Source: an uncultured Bacteroides sp. (GTDB taxonomy: Bacteria > Bacteroidota > Bacteroidia > Bacteroidales > Bacteroidaceae). Taken from it: a stretch of 64,000 bases of DNA. The position numbers and the translations under genes were made by a program. Below, piece by piece: positions 36,883-45,785 of this stretch. The stretch is taken from positions 11,616 to 75,615 of the forward strand of contig NZ_CASFWU010000003.1 in the NCBI RefSeq assembly GCF_949298305.1, read 5' to 3'. Every line of letters begins with the position of its first letter. Position 1 is the stretch's first letter. The notes under the pieces are model-generated. The model saw only the letters and a list, made by a program, of their open reading frames with translations, ran no database searches and was not told the origin of the DNA.

Positions 36883-38895
36883 ATGAAACGACGCTGGATA
36901 CTGACAGCAGGGCTGGCCCTGCTGTCAATACTCAAAATGGCTGCCGAAGACGGCAGCCATTTATGGCTCCGCCCGCACCAAGGAGCCAATGCACAGGTGA
37001 CCGCACCGCGCCAGTCGCCCACTCTGGACATTGCCGCCAACGAACTGCGACAGGCCTGGAAGGGAGCGCCCGTGACGCTCGAACTGAAGAAGGACAAGCA
37101 GCTGGGACAGGAAGGGTTCCGCATCAGCCGGCAGGCCGACCGCGTACTCCTCTCCTCGCCCAACGAAACCGGACTGCTCTACGGAGCCTACCACCTGCTG
37201 CGCCTGCAGGAGACACAGGCCCTCTCCCGCCTGGACGGTGAGGGAGTGACCGAAGTACCCGCCTACGGTCTGCGCATCCTCAACCACTGGGACAACCTGG
37301 ACGGAACCATCGAGCGCGGCTATGCAGGCCAGTCGCTCTGGAACTGGGACGAACTGCCCGGCAAGCTCTCCGACCGCTACGAAGCCTATGCCCGCGCCAA
37401 CGCCTCGGTCGGCATCAACGCCACCGTGCTGAACAACGTCAACGCCTCGCCCCAGATGCTCTCTACCGAATACCTGCAAAAAGTGAAAGCACTGGCCGAC
37501 GTCTTCCGCCCCTACGGCATCCGCGTCTTCCTGTCCGTCAACTTCGCCTCGCCCATGCAGCTGGGCGGATTGTCTACAGCCGACCCGCTGGACAAGGCCG
37601 TCATCCGCTGGTGGAAGGACAAAGCCAAGGAAATCTATCAGCTGATACCCGACTTCGGCGGCTTCCTCGTGAAAGCCAACTCCGAGGGACAGCCCGGCCC
37701 GTGCGACTTCGGCCGCACCCACGCCGAGGGAGCCAACATGCTGGCCGATGCCCTGAAGCCCTACAAGGGAATCGTCATGTGGCGTGCCTTTGTCTACAGT
37801 CCGTCGGATGCCGACCGCGCCAAGCAGGCCTATCTGGAGTTCCAGCCGCTGGACGGCCGGTTCCGCTCCAACGTCATCGTACAAATCAAGAACGGCCCGA
37901 TAGACTTCCAGCCGCGCGAACCCTACAGCCCCCTGTTCGGCGCCATGCCGAAAACGCCGCTGATGGTCGAGTTCCAGATTACGCAGGAGTATCTGGGCCA
38001 CTCCAACCACCTGGCCTACCTGGCCCCCATGTGGAAGGAATTCTTCCAGTTCGTGACTCCCGCCTCCATCCAGGCTGTGGCCGGAGTAAGCAACATCGGC
38101 TCGGACACCAACTGGTGCGGACACCCCTTTGCGCAGTCCAACTGGTACGCCTTCGGCAGACTGGCCTGGAACCCTGAACTCAGCTCGGACGAGATTGCAG
38201 ACGAGTGGCTGAAGCAGACCTTCACCACCGACGAGGCCTTCGTAGGTCCCGTCAAGGAAATCATGCTGGAGAGCCGCGAGGCCGTTGTGGACTACATGAT
38301 GCCGCTGGGTCTGCATCACCTCTTTGCCTGGGGACACCACTACGGCCCCGAACCCTGGTGCAGCGTGGACGGCGCACGCCCCGACTGGCTGCCCTCCTAC
38401 TACCACAAGGCCGATGCAGAAGGTATCGGGTTCGACCGCAGTTCCAAAGGCAGCAACGCCACCGCGCAGTATCCCGCAGAACTGGCGGCACAGTACGACA
38501 ACCTGTCCACCTGCCCCGACGAGTACGTCCTCTGGTTCCACCACGTGCCCTGGACACACCGCCTGCAGAGCGGCCGCACCCTGTGGGACGAGCTGTGCCA
38601 CCGCTACGACAACGGTGTGCAGCAGGTAAAAAAGTTCCAGAAAGTATGGGACCAAGCCGAAAAGTATGTAGATTTGCAACGCTTCCAGGAGGTACAATCC
38701 TTGCTGAAGATACAGATGCGCGACGCCGTGTGGTGGAAGGACGCCTGCCTGCTCTATTTCCAGGAGTTCTCCAAGCTGCCCATCCCTTACGACATCGAAC
38801 GCCCCATCCACAACCTGCGCAGCCTGCAAAAGGTGCAGCTGCCCATCAGCAACTACGAGTGCCCCACAGAAGAATTGTTGAACAAGAACAGATAA
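36883..38895 (+). CDS. GH67 alpha-glucuronidase
   Basis: A 670-residue enzyme with an N-terminal signal peptide (about 1-20). Family blocks include the N-terminal beta domain (SPTLDIAANELRQAWKG), the barrel segments YGLRILNHWDNLDGTIERGYAG and SVGINATVLNNVNA, and GVSNIGSDTNWCGHPFAQSNWYAFGRLAW. GH67 enzymes release (4-O-methyl)glucuronic acid from the non-reducing end of xylo-oligosaccharides. The start at 36883 is 1 base after the GH43 stop; a longer start at 36859 would overlap it. The next gene, uxuA, uses glucuronate-derived mannonate, linking release and catabolism. Confidence 0.92.
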   Translation: MKRRWILTAGLALLSILKMAAEDGSHLWLRPHQGANAQVTAPRQSPTLDIAANELRQAWKGAPVTLELKKDKQLGQEGFRISRQADRVLLSSPNETGLLYGAYHLLRLQETQALSRLDGEGVTEVPAYGLRILNHWDNLDGTIERGYAGQSLWNWDELPGKLSDRYEAYARANASVGINATVLNNVNASPQMLSTEYLQKVKALADVFRPYGIRVFLSVNFASPMQLGGLSTADPLDKAVIRWWKDKAKEIYQLIPDFGGFLVKANSEGQPGPCDFGRTHAEGANMLADALKPYKGIVMWRAFVYSPSDADRAKQAYLEFQPLDGRFRSNVIVQIKNGPIDFQPREPYSPLFGAMPKTPLMVEFQITQEYLGHSNHLAYLAPMWKEFFQFVTPASIQAVAGVSNIGSDTNWCGHPFAQSNWYAFGRLAWNPELSSDEIADEWLKQTFTTDEAFVGPVKEIMLESREAVVDYMMPLGLHHLFAWGHHYGPEPWCSVDGARPDWLPSYYHKADAEGIGFDRSSKGSNATAQYPAELAAQYDNLSTCPDEYVLWFHHVPWTHRLQSGRTLWDELCHRYDNGVQQVKKFQKVWDQAEKYVDLQRFQEVQSLLKIQMRDAVWWKDACLLYFQEFSKLPIPYDIERPIHNLRSLQKVQLPISNYECPTEELLNKNR

Positions 38896-38901
38896 AGGAA
38901 T

Positions 38902-40086
38902 ATGGAAAAAACATGGAGATGGTTCGGAAAGAAAGACAAAATCACGCTTGACATGCTCCGCCAGATTGGCGTGGAAGGCATCGTTACCGCCCTGCACGAC
39001 GTACCCAACGGAGAAATCTGGACAACGGAAGCCATTCTGGACCTGAAGAACTACATTGAATCCCACGGCCTGCGCTGGTCTGTGGTAGAGAGCCTGCCCG
39101 TGTGCGAGGCCATCAAGTACGCCGGCCCCGAACGCGACCAGCTGATTGAGAACTACAAGGTCAGCCTGGCCAACCTGGGCAAAGCAGGCGTCAAGACCGT
39201 GTGCTACAACTTCATGCCGGTCATCGACTGGATACGCACCGACCTCCAGCATCCCTGGGCCGACGGCACCTCGTCGCTCTACTTCGACCGCATCCGCTTT
39301 GCCTACTTCGACCTCAAGATTCTGCAACGGGAAGGAGCTGAAAAAGACTATACCCCGGAAGAACTGCAGAAGGTGGAACAACTGGACCGCGTCATCACCG
39401 AGGCCGAGAAGGACGAACTGATAGACACCATCATCGTCAAGACCCAAGGCTTCGTCAACGGCAACATCAAGGAGGGCGACAAGAACCCCGTGAACATCTT
39501 CCGGAACCTGCTGGCCCTCTATAAAGGTATCGACCGCAACGCCCTGCGCGAGAACATGCGCTACTTCCTCAACGCCATCATGCCCGTGTGCGACGAGTAC
39601 GGCGTCAACATGTGCGTACACCCGGACGACCCGCCTTTCCAGGTGCTGGGCCTGCCGCGCATCGTGACGGACGAGGCGGACATCGCCTGGTTCCTGAACG
39701 CTGTGGACAATCCGCACAACGGACTCACCTTCTGCGCAGGCTCGCTCAGCGCCGGCGAGCAGAACGACACCCGCACGCTGGCCCGCAAGTTTGCCTCGCG
39801 CACCCACTTCGTACACCTGCGCAGCACGAAGGCCATGCCCGGCGGCAACTTCATCGAGAGCTCGCACCTGGAAGGAAGAGGCCACCTGATAGACCTGATA
39901 CGCATCTTCGAGCAGACGAATCCCGCCCTGCCCATGCGCGTAGACCACGGCCGCACCATGCTGGGCGACGAGGACAAAGGTTACAACCCCGGCTACTCGT
40001 TCCACGGACGGATGCTGGCACTGGCACAGGTGGAAGGCATGATGGCCGTGGTGCAGGACGAAATGCGCCGCGGCGAGTGCCGATAA
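38902..40086 (+). CDS. uxuA: Mannonate dehydratase
   Basis: A 394-residue cytoplasmic TIM-barrel enzyme that converts D-mannonate to 2-keto-3-deoxygluconate in hexuronate breakdown. Typical segments are WRWFGKKDKITLDMLRQIGVEGIVTALHD, split here as WRWFGKKDKITL and GVEGIVTALHD, with metal-site residues around MCVHPDDPPF, FCAGSLSA and MRVDHGRTM. The length is normal. It is the last gene of the operon, seven bases after GH67, and is followed by a strong hairpin terminator. Uronate isomerase and fructuronate reductase genes needed for the full path are not in the window. Confidence 0.95.
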   Translation: MEKTWRWFGKKDKITLDMLRQIGVEGIVTALHDVPNGEIWTTEAILDLKNYIESHGLRWSVVESLPVCEAIKYAGPERDQLIENYKVSLANLGKAGVKTVCYNFMPVIDWIRTDLQHPWADGTSSLYFDRIRFAYFDLKILQREGAEKDYTPEELQKVEQLDRVITEAEKDELIDTIIVKTQGFVNGNIKEGDKNPVNIFRNLLALYKGIDRNALRENMRYFLNAIMPVCDEYGVNMCVHPDDPPFQVLGLPRIVTDEADIAWFLNAVDNPHNGLTFCAGSLSAGEQNDTRTLARKFASRTHFVHLRSTKAMPGGNFIESSHLEGRGHLIDLIRIFEQTNPALPMRVDHGRTMLGDEDKGYNPGYSFHGRMLALAQVEGMMAVVQDEMRRGECR

Positions 40087-40121
40087 GGCAAGCCTCTGCA
40101 TGCAAGCAGACAGATATGCTT

Positions 40122-40200
40122 CGGCCGCGGACAACAGGAGTGTTACGGGGGAAAAATCCACTTCCCCGACGCAACACATCCTGTTGCCCGCGGCCGTTTT
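40122..40200 (+). terminator. Terminator of the GH35-to-uxuA operon
   Basis: CGGCCGCGG (40122-40130) pairs with CCGCGGCCG (40188-40196), followed by TTTT. CAACAGGA and TCCTGTTG extend the stem inside, making a long imperfect hairpin. Confidence 0.75.
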
Positions 40201-40373
40201 ATGAACGTTCCACGCTTTCCTTCTATCCGTTTGATGCAATGGCCTTCACACCTTCACAGCATCACAATCCACAGATTAACAACTGTTTTCTGTGAGTTCA
40301 GGGTTTCACGACATCCGTCCTCCACCTCTCCCCCAACAGTTTGTCCCCGACCGTTTCTCATCAGGGAGAAACA

Positions 40374-40483
40374 TGAATGCCCGCAGGGACACCGGACCGT
40401 GCAAGCACCGTCCGCAGTGAATGCTTGCACGGTCCGTCCACCATGCTTGCATCGTCCGCGGACGATGCAAGCATTCACCTGAC
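40374..40483. repeat. 22-base tandem array D, 5 units, with perfect palindromes
   Basis: Five 22-base units start at 40374, 40396, 40418, 40440 and 40462. Units alternate between the core TGCAAGC and its complement TGCTTGC. As a result GGACCGTGCAAGCA (40394-40407) pairs exactly with TGCTTGCACGGTCC (40422-40435), and 40443-40474 is a loop-free 32-base perfect palindrome centred between units 3 and 4. Confidence 0.9.
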
Positions 40484-40578
40484 GGAGTATGCCTATCCCC
40501 TGTAATACGGTTCACGCCGCTTCCGGTCTGCTCCGTTGTTCCGGCAAAAGCACACACTGCTTCGGGCAGACAACGTTC

Positions 40579-41802
40579 TCAGCTATGCACGTTCTCCGCG
40601 TCCTCCAGTTTCTTCAGCCTCAGCAGCGCCTCTATATAATAGTAGTCGGCGTAGATGATGGAGGCGTCAATCTCCGAACCGGCGGGTTTGTGACCGGTGG
40701 AATGCAGCAGGAAGGAAGGCTTGCTCTTGCGGCTCTGGTACTGCTCCGAACTGAGCGACTCCAGCATCTTCACCGCAGCGGCACGGTAGTGCTTGCTCCG
40801 CTCTTCCTGGGTGAAGGTGGAAAGTTCCAGCAGCGCCGAGGCAACTACGGCCGCGGCCGAGGCGTCGCGGGGCGCGTCGGGTATGGCAGGGTCATCGAAA
40901 TCCCAATAAGGAACGTAGTCTTCCGGCAGGCGTTCCAGATAGACATCGGCCACCCGTTGCACGAACTCCAGATAGCGGGGGTCCTTCGTCTCGCGGTACA
41001 TCACCGTGTAGCCGTAGATGGCCCAGGCCTGTCCGCGTGCCCACATGCTGTTGTCGGCATATCCCTGGTGGGTCACTCCGCGCAGGAAGTCGCCTGTCAG
41101 TGTGTCGTAGACAGCCACATGGTAGGACGTATAATCCGGACGGAAGTGGTATTTCATGGTCTTGTCGGCATGTGAGATGGCCAGGTCTGCCAAGTAGGGA
41201 TTGCCTCCGTTCTTGGCTGCCCAGAACAGCAGTTCCAGATTAATCATGTTGTCCATGATGGTGTTATGTCCGCCGAACAGCTCCACGTTGCGCGGCCAGG
41301 AGAGGATGGTTCCCACCCGGGGCCGGAAGAGGGTGGCCAGCGTGTCCGCCGTGTCCAGTATCACCTGCTTGTACTCCGGGTTGTTCGTCAGGCGATAGGC
41401 ATTCCCGTAACTGCAGAATACCAGAAAGCCCAAATCGTGGTCGAAGGCCGGAGTCTCTGACAGGAACTTGAGCGAGGCCGTAAACTTCTCGGCTTCCCGG
41501 CGGATGGCTTCGTCGCCGGTATATTCGTAGTCATACCAGAGGATGCCCGGCCAGAAGCCAGCACACCATTCTTCCTTGGTGGCCTTGCGGCAATGCCACG
41601 TGTTGAGGCTGTCCGCAATGTTACGGGGCATCATCGTGTAGTCTATGGTGCCGCCGCCCGCCTCCTTCAGTTCTTCCAGCGTGCGGTGTACCTGTTTGTC
41701 ACAATAGTCCAATGCGCGTTCGGCATCGAATTCTTTTTCAGCGGTGGTGCAGGCCGAGAGCAAACACAGGCCCAGTCCTGCCAGCAATGTCTTTGTCTTC
41801 AT
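40579..41802 (-). CDS. GH88 unsaturated glucuronyl hydrolase-like lipoprotein
   Basis: A 407-residue (alpha/alpha)6-barrel hydrolase with a lipoprotein signal (acceptor Cys in LLSACTTAEK). The two family Asp residues are seen in AFDHDLGFLVFCSYG and GGHNTIMDNMINLEL. GH88 enzymes remove unsaturated 4,5-uronic acid from lyase products, for example of glycosaminoglycans or rhamnogalacturonan-type glycans. The gene lies 12 bases after GH43 and is the last of the minus-strand GH97-GH43-GH88 set, which faces the uxuA operon. Confidence 0.9.
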   Translation of the reverse strand: MKTKTLLAGLGLCLLSACTTAEKEFDAERALDYCDKQVHRTLEELKEAGGGTIDYTMMPRNIADSLNTWHCRKATKEEWCAGFWPGILWYDYEYTGDEAIRREAEKFTASLKFLSETPAFDHDLGFLVFCSYGNAYRLTNNPEYKQVILDTADTLATLFRPRVGTILSWPRNVELFGGHNTIMDNMINLELLFWAAKNGGNPYLADLAISHADKTMKYHFRPDYTSYHVAVYDTLTGDFLRGVTHQGYADNSMWARGQAWAIYGYTVMYRETKDPRYLEFVQRVADVYLERLPEDYVPYWDFDDPAIPDAPRDASAAAVVASALLELSTFTQEERSKHYRAAAVKMLESLSSEQYQSRKSKPSFLLHSTGHKPAGSEIDASIIYADYYYIEALLRLKKLEDAENVHS

Positions 41803-41814
41803 ATTTTTGTTATA

Positions 41815-43467
41815 TCATTTGTCTACACGAAACCAGTCGGCATCCACCCAGCCGCGCTCCTTGCCGTGGGGCGTGGTGCTGAAGAGGCCCACCTTGGCTC
41901 CTATCCATTTGCCCTGCCGGGCCTGGAAGGGCACACCGGCGGGGTGGTACTTCTTTCCGTCCAGGCTGTAGAAGAAGCGGCACCGGCCTCCCTTCTCCAC
42001 CGCCACCCGCAGGTAGATTTCCCGCTCGTAGTTGGGATAGAGCCCAGCCTCGAACTTGCGGCTCGGCGGCAGCTCCGTCAGACGGGTCACTGTCTCCGCA
42101 TTTCCCTGCTCGGCGTCGCGGCAGACGGCCTGCTTCAGCACAAAGCCTTCGCCCAGCTTCTCCACGCCCAGGTAGCAGTAGTCCCAGCCCATCACAATCA
42201 GGCCCGACTGCTGTCCGTCGGCCTTGGCAGAAATCTTCAGCCGGGTGGTAGCGGTAAACTCCTCGGCGGGAAACTTCTGCAACAGCAGGTTGGGCACCTC
42301 CCAGAAGTTCACGAAACGTTCGGACAGGATGTGGCCGTAGAGGCGCACGTAGCCCAGGCCCGTAGTGAAGCCGAAGGTGTCCTGATAGTTGGCGTGCCAC
42401 TGCCATTGCAGGCCCAGGTTGCGCGAGTCGAACTCGTCGCTTTCCACCGGGGTCTCCACCGGCCACTCGCGTCCCACGTCCGGCTTGCGGCAGGTTGTCA
42501 CCGGTTCGCCACAGCCGTCGCCGTCCTGGTCCTTGCCTATCACGGGCCAGTCGTCCACCCACGTCATGGGGTTCAGATGAATCACACGGCCATAGGCACC
42601 CTTGTCCTGAAAGTGTACGAACCAGGACTGCCCGGTGCAGGTTTCCACCCAGCCGCCCTGGTGCGGGCCGTTGATGTCCGTCCCGCCCTGTGCCATCACG
42701 ATTCGGGCCTCGTAGGGTCCGTAGACGTTTCTGGAGCGCAAGGCCAGCTGCCAGCCCGTGGCCACACCGCCCGCGGGAGCCAGTATGTAGTAATACCCGT
42801 TGCGTTTGTAGAATTTGGGACCTTCGACGGTGTGGTTCACCCCGTCGTTCCCGTCAAACACGAAGACGGGATTGCCGATGACCTGCGTACCCTCGGCATT
42901 CATCTCGCAGACCGTAATCACGCTGTTCATGCCTGCCCGGCTGCCCGCCCAGGCATGTACCAGGTAGGCCTTGCCGTCGTCGTCCCACAGCGGCGTGGGG
43001 TCTATCATGCCCCGTCCGGCCTTCACCAGCACGGGCTTCTCCCACTCGCCCTGTGGGTCGCGGGTCTTCACCATGAAGATGCCCCAGTCCGGGTCGCCCC
43101 AATAGATGTAGTATGCTCCGTTGTGGTGCCTGATGGAGGGAGCCCATACGCCCTTGCCGTGTTGGGCCCGGTTGTAGAACTCCTGCGGCTCGATGGCCTT
43201 CAACGCATAGTTCACCAGCTGCCAGTTCACCAGGTCCTTGGAATGGAGGATGGGCAGCCCCGGCGTGCAGTTGAAGCTGGAAGCCGTCATGTAGAAGTCA
43301 TCGCCCACCGCGCAGACATCCGGGTCGGAGTAGTCGGCGTGAAGCACCGGATTCCGGTAGGTGCCGTTACCCTGGTCGGCCACCCACACTTTGGAGACGT
43401 ACTGGGCACCGGCATCCGGGCCCAGCAACGTCAGCAAAAAACCTATCAAAACAATCTTTACCTTCAT
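41815..43467 (-). CDS. Exported GH43 enzyme with C-terminal beta-sandwich
   Basis: A 550-residue protein with a signal peptide (about 1-22, near AGAQ). The GH43 propeller (about 30-320) shows base Asp in LHADYSDPDVCAVGDDF, modulator Asp in GMIDPTPLWDDDGKAY, and acid Glu in NHTVEGPKFYK. The C-terminal half (about 350-550) is a DUF1349/GH43_C2-type beta-sandwich (LSERFVNFWEVPNLLLQKFP). It resembles GH43 subfamily 12 arabinofuranosidase/xylosidase-like enzymes. Acts in the periplasm or at the cell surface. Second gene of the minus-strand set. Confidence 0.88.
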   Translation of the reverse strand: MKVKIVLIGFLLTLLGPDAGAQYVSKVWVADQGNGTYRNPVLHADYSDPDVCAVGDDFYMTASSFNCTPGLPILHSKDLVNWQLVNYALKAIEPQEFYNRAQHGKGVWAPSIRHHNGAYYIYWGDPDWGIFMVKTRDPQGEWEKPVLVKAGRGMIDPTPLWDDDGKAYLVHAWAGSRAGMNSVITVCEMNAEGTQVIGNPVFVFDGNDGVNHTVEGPKFYKRNGYYYILAPAGGVATGWQLALRSRNVYGPYEARIVMAQGGTDINGPHQGGWVETCTGQSWFVHFQDKGAYGRVIHLNPMTWVDDWPVIGKDQDGDGCGEPVTTCRKPDVGREWPVETPVESDEFDSRNLGLQWQWHANYQDTFGFTTGLGYVRLYGHILSERFVNFWEVPNLLLQKFPAEEFTATTRLKISAKADGQQSGLIVMGWDYCYLGVEKLGEGFVLKQAVCRDAEQGNAETVTRLTELPPSRKFEAGLYPNYEREIYLRVAVEKGGRCRFFYSLDGKKYHPAGVPFQARQGKWIGAKVGLFSTTPHGKERGWVDADWFRVDK

Positions 43468-43576
43468 CCTATTTACAACTTAATCAGAAGTTAATTCTGT
43501 ACGAGGCGGCAGGACTTCCCCGAACCGCCCGATAACATTTATATATACGAAGGGAAAGGCCGGTACACTCAACCGC

Positions 43577-45520
43577 CTACAACATTTCTCCCCGATATTT
43601 CTTGCAGCCCTTGGCATTGCCGTCCGCTACGGGCACCAGACGGATGGCCGCACCACCCCGCGGCTTCAGGCGGAACCGCAACGTCTGCGAGGCATCCACC
43701 ACGCGGCGCAGGCACTTCACCTGCGTGCGGGTCTTCACTTCTTCTCCGCCGTCGGTATAGATGTAGGCCAGGTACTTGCGTCCTTCCTCCAGGAAAGAGA
43801 GCGAGACGTCTTCCTGCGAGCCGTCGTTGTTGGTCAGCGCGCCCACAAACCAGTCCGCCCCCTTGCGGCGGGCCATTACCACGCTCTTGCCCGGAGCGCC
43901 GGAGAGCACCCGCGAATCGTCGAACACCGTCTGCAGATGCTCGAACCACTCTATCTCGGGCTCGCCCTGGTAGAAGGAAGGACGGTCGTACCAGAAGATG
44001 GTCTGCAACGGGCTGTAGAACACCAGCGAAGCGGCCAGCTGGTGGGCGTGGGTGTTCTTCAGCCGCTTGTCGAAGTAGCAGATGGTGTAGTCGGCTGCCC
44101 CGTTGATCATGCGGGTGAAGGGCAGGATGGTGTTGTGCGTGGCATCGGGAAACTCCTCGTTGCCGCAAATGCCCTCCTGGGTCAGCAGGTTGGGATAGGT
44201 GCGGCTGAAGCCCGACGGACGGAACTCGTCGTGGATGTTCATCAGCAGGTGGTTGTCGGCGGCCAGGCGGACCAGGTCGTGCAGCCACGTGGCCCAGCGG
44301 TGGCTGGCATACTGTACGAAGCCGGACTTGACACCCACAATGCCCCACTGGCGTAGCAGGGGGAAGAGCTCGCGGGCCTGCTTCATCAGGGCGTGCTGGT
44401 TGACGTACACCCAGATGCCGACTCCCTTTTCCCGTCCGTAGGCCACCACGCGCGGCATGTCCAGCTTGTCCACCACCCGGGTGGCATCGCCGTCGTGCGA
44501 GGTGCAGGGCATGTACCACTGCCAGTCGAAGAGCATGTAGGGAATGTGGTGTGCTGCACAGAAGTCGATGGTGGCTATGGCTCCCTCGGTGCTGATGGTG
44601 GTCTCGCGCATGATGGTGCCCGGCTTCACCCACTCGTCGGCATCGGCAATCTCGCACGGCGGGTTCAGGTTCAGCAGGAGGTCGTTGTGCTCCAGCAGGT
44701 CGCCCGGTTTGTCGGCCGCCATGATGACCTTCCACGGCGTAGCGTAATAGGTCACCACGTCCACCGGACTGTACATCACCGACTCCAGCGTGTGGGCTTC
44801 GCCCTCCTTGGCACGGAACTTCGTCAGGCACCAGTCGTCCACGTCGGCATCGGCCAGTGCCGCCCAGGTGCCGCCGGGCAGCTCCAGCGTCAACGCCCGC
44901 TCTACGGGCCGCTTCAGGCTGTCCACAGGCAGGTAGTCGAAGCGGGCCTGCGCCCATTGCTCGCTCCAGGCCATGGTGCCGGCAGGAAAGGTGTATTCGG
45001 TCAGGTCCTCCGTCACCTTGTGGAAGATGGCCTTCGGATGCTCGGGCAGGTAGTAGCGGAAGGCGATGCCTTCGTTGTAGGCACGCACCTCAATGTGGAG
45101 GCGGTATTGCGACCCGTCCTTCTTGCTCAGGCAGAGGGTGGCGGCATGGTAGCGGTCGCGCACACGGCTACGCTCGCCGTAGAGGGGTGTCCAGGTCTCG
45201 TCCACCGAAGGCAGCACGACGACCGAATCCGCCTCCAGGTTGTCCATCCAGCACTCGGGCTGCTTCAGACTGCGCACGCCCAAGGCCATCTCCCACACGC
45301 GGTTGTCCATCTGGAGCCCGGCGCGCGAGTCGGTCACCACCGGCCGTCCTTTGTAGCTCACGCTGTAACGCACTTCCTTCACTCCCTTCCCGTTCGTCCG
45401 CTGCCCGAAGGTCACGGAGTGGGTACCGTCGGGCGAGGCTAACTTCAGCACCCCGCCGTCGCCTGCCGTCACCGAAGCCGATACGGCCAGTGCCCAGCAT
45501 AAGATTCCTAATTTCTTCAT
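43577..45520 (-). CDS. GH97 family glycosidase with altered nucleophile region
   Basis: A 647-residue exported protein (signal about 1-19, ending near VTAGD). It has the GH97 layout: N-terminal beta-super-sandwich (about 25-290), catalytic barrel (about 290-560) with FDWQWYMPCTSHDGD and NIHDEFRPSGFSRTYPN, and a C-terminal beta domain. Retaining GH97 enzymes carry a nucleophile Asp in a VKxDF-like motif; here the segment reads GVKSGFVQYAS, with Gly in place of Asp. The NIHDEFRP segment does have Asp and Glu near the position of the inverting-type base, so an inverting or unusual mechanism is possible. ATG at 45520 chosen for the signal peptide. Confidence 0.88.
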   Translation of the reverse strand: MKKLGILCWALAVSASVTAGDGGVLKLASPDGTHSVTFGQRTNGKGVKEVRYSVSYKGRPVVTDSRAGLQMDNRVWEMALGVRSLKQPECWMDNLEADSVVVLPSVDETWTPLYGERSRVRDRYHAATLCLSKKDGSQYRLHIEVRAYNEGIAFRYYLPEHPKAIFHKVTEDLTEYTFPAGTMAWSEQWAQARFDYLPVDSLKRPVERALTLELPGGTWAALADADVDDWCLTKFRAKEGEAHTLESVMYSPVDVVTYYATPWKVIMAADKPGDLLEHNDLLLNLNPPCEIADADEWVKPGTIMRETTISTEGAIATIDFCAAHHIPYMLFDWQWYMPCTSHDGDATRVVDKLDMPRVVAYGREKGVGIWVYVNQHALMKQARELFPLLRQWGIVGVKSGFVQYASHRWATWLHDLVRLAADNHLLMNIHDEFRPSGFSRTYPNLLTQEGICGNEEFPDATHNTILPFTRMINGAADYTICYFDKRLKNTHAHQLAASLVFYSPLQTIFWYDRPSFYQGEPEIEWFEHLQTVFDDSRVLSGAPGKSVVMARRKGADWFVGALTNNDGSQEDVSLSFLEEGRKYLAYIYTDGGEEVKTRTQVKCLRRVVDASQTLRFRLKPRGGAAIRLVPVADGNAKGCKKYRGEML

Positions 45521-45649
45521 ATCCGTATAGTTTGTCTTTATTGTCCGGAACTTAATCCATTGTTTTAGAACCAATACGAATGGAAAAAAGAATCTACTCA
45601 AAAGCATTTCCCTTTTTCATCCCTGACGCCCCTCATTTCCCGCAAAGGA

Positions 45650-45715
45650 CAAAGAGGCTCGGAGACAAAGCCAAAGAGGCTCGGAGGCAAGGCCAAAGAG
45701 GCTCGGAGGGAATAG
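45650..45715. repeat. 22-base tandem array E, 3 units
   Basis: Three 22-base units (45650-45671, 45672-45693, 45694-45715), each beginning with the identical 15-mer CAAAGAGGCTCGGAG and followed by a variable 7-mer. It lies between the divergent GH97 and folB genes, about 35 bases before the folB promoter. Confidence 0.9.
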
Positions 45716-45749
45716 CCGGAAGAAGCGGAGAGTTCTCATACATTTTTCA

Positions 45750-45757
45750 TACCTTTG
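45750..45757 (+). promoter_or_regulatory. -7 element of folB
   Basis: TACCTTTG, 29 bases before the folB ATG at 45786. Confidence 0.6.
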
Positions 45758-45785
45758 CCTCCAAACCCATATCCCAATCAGAAAG

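Larger units (their letters stand above)
40087..40578. other. Convergent intergenic region with terminator and 22-base array
   Basis: No gene is visible in these 492 bases between uxuA (plus) and GH88 (minus). The segment holds a terminator (40122-40200), a CAC/TTTCAC-rich stretch (about 40250-40330), and array D (40374-40483) with two perfect stem-forming palindromes. Confidence 0.6.

Noticed and set aside
36961..40239. A 1092-codon open frame on the minus strand opposite GH67 and uxuA
   Set aside because: It is the mirror of GC-rich coding sequence on the plus strand. Its translation is low-complexity with no domain, while the plus strand encodes two well-recognised enzymes in the same place.
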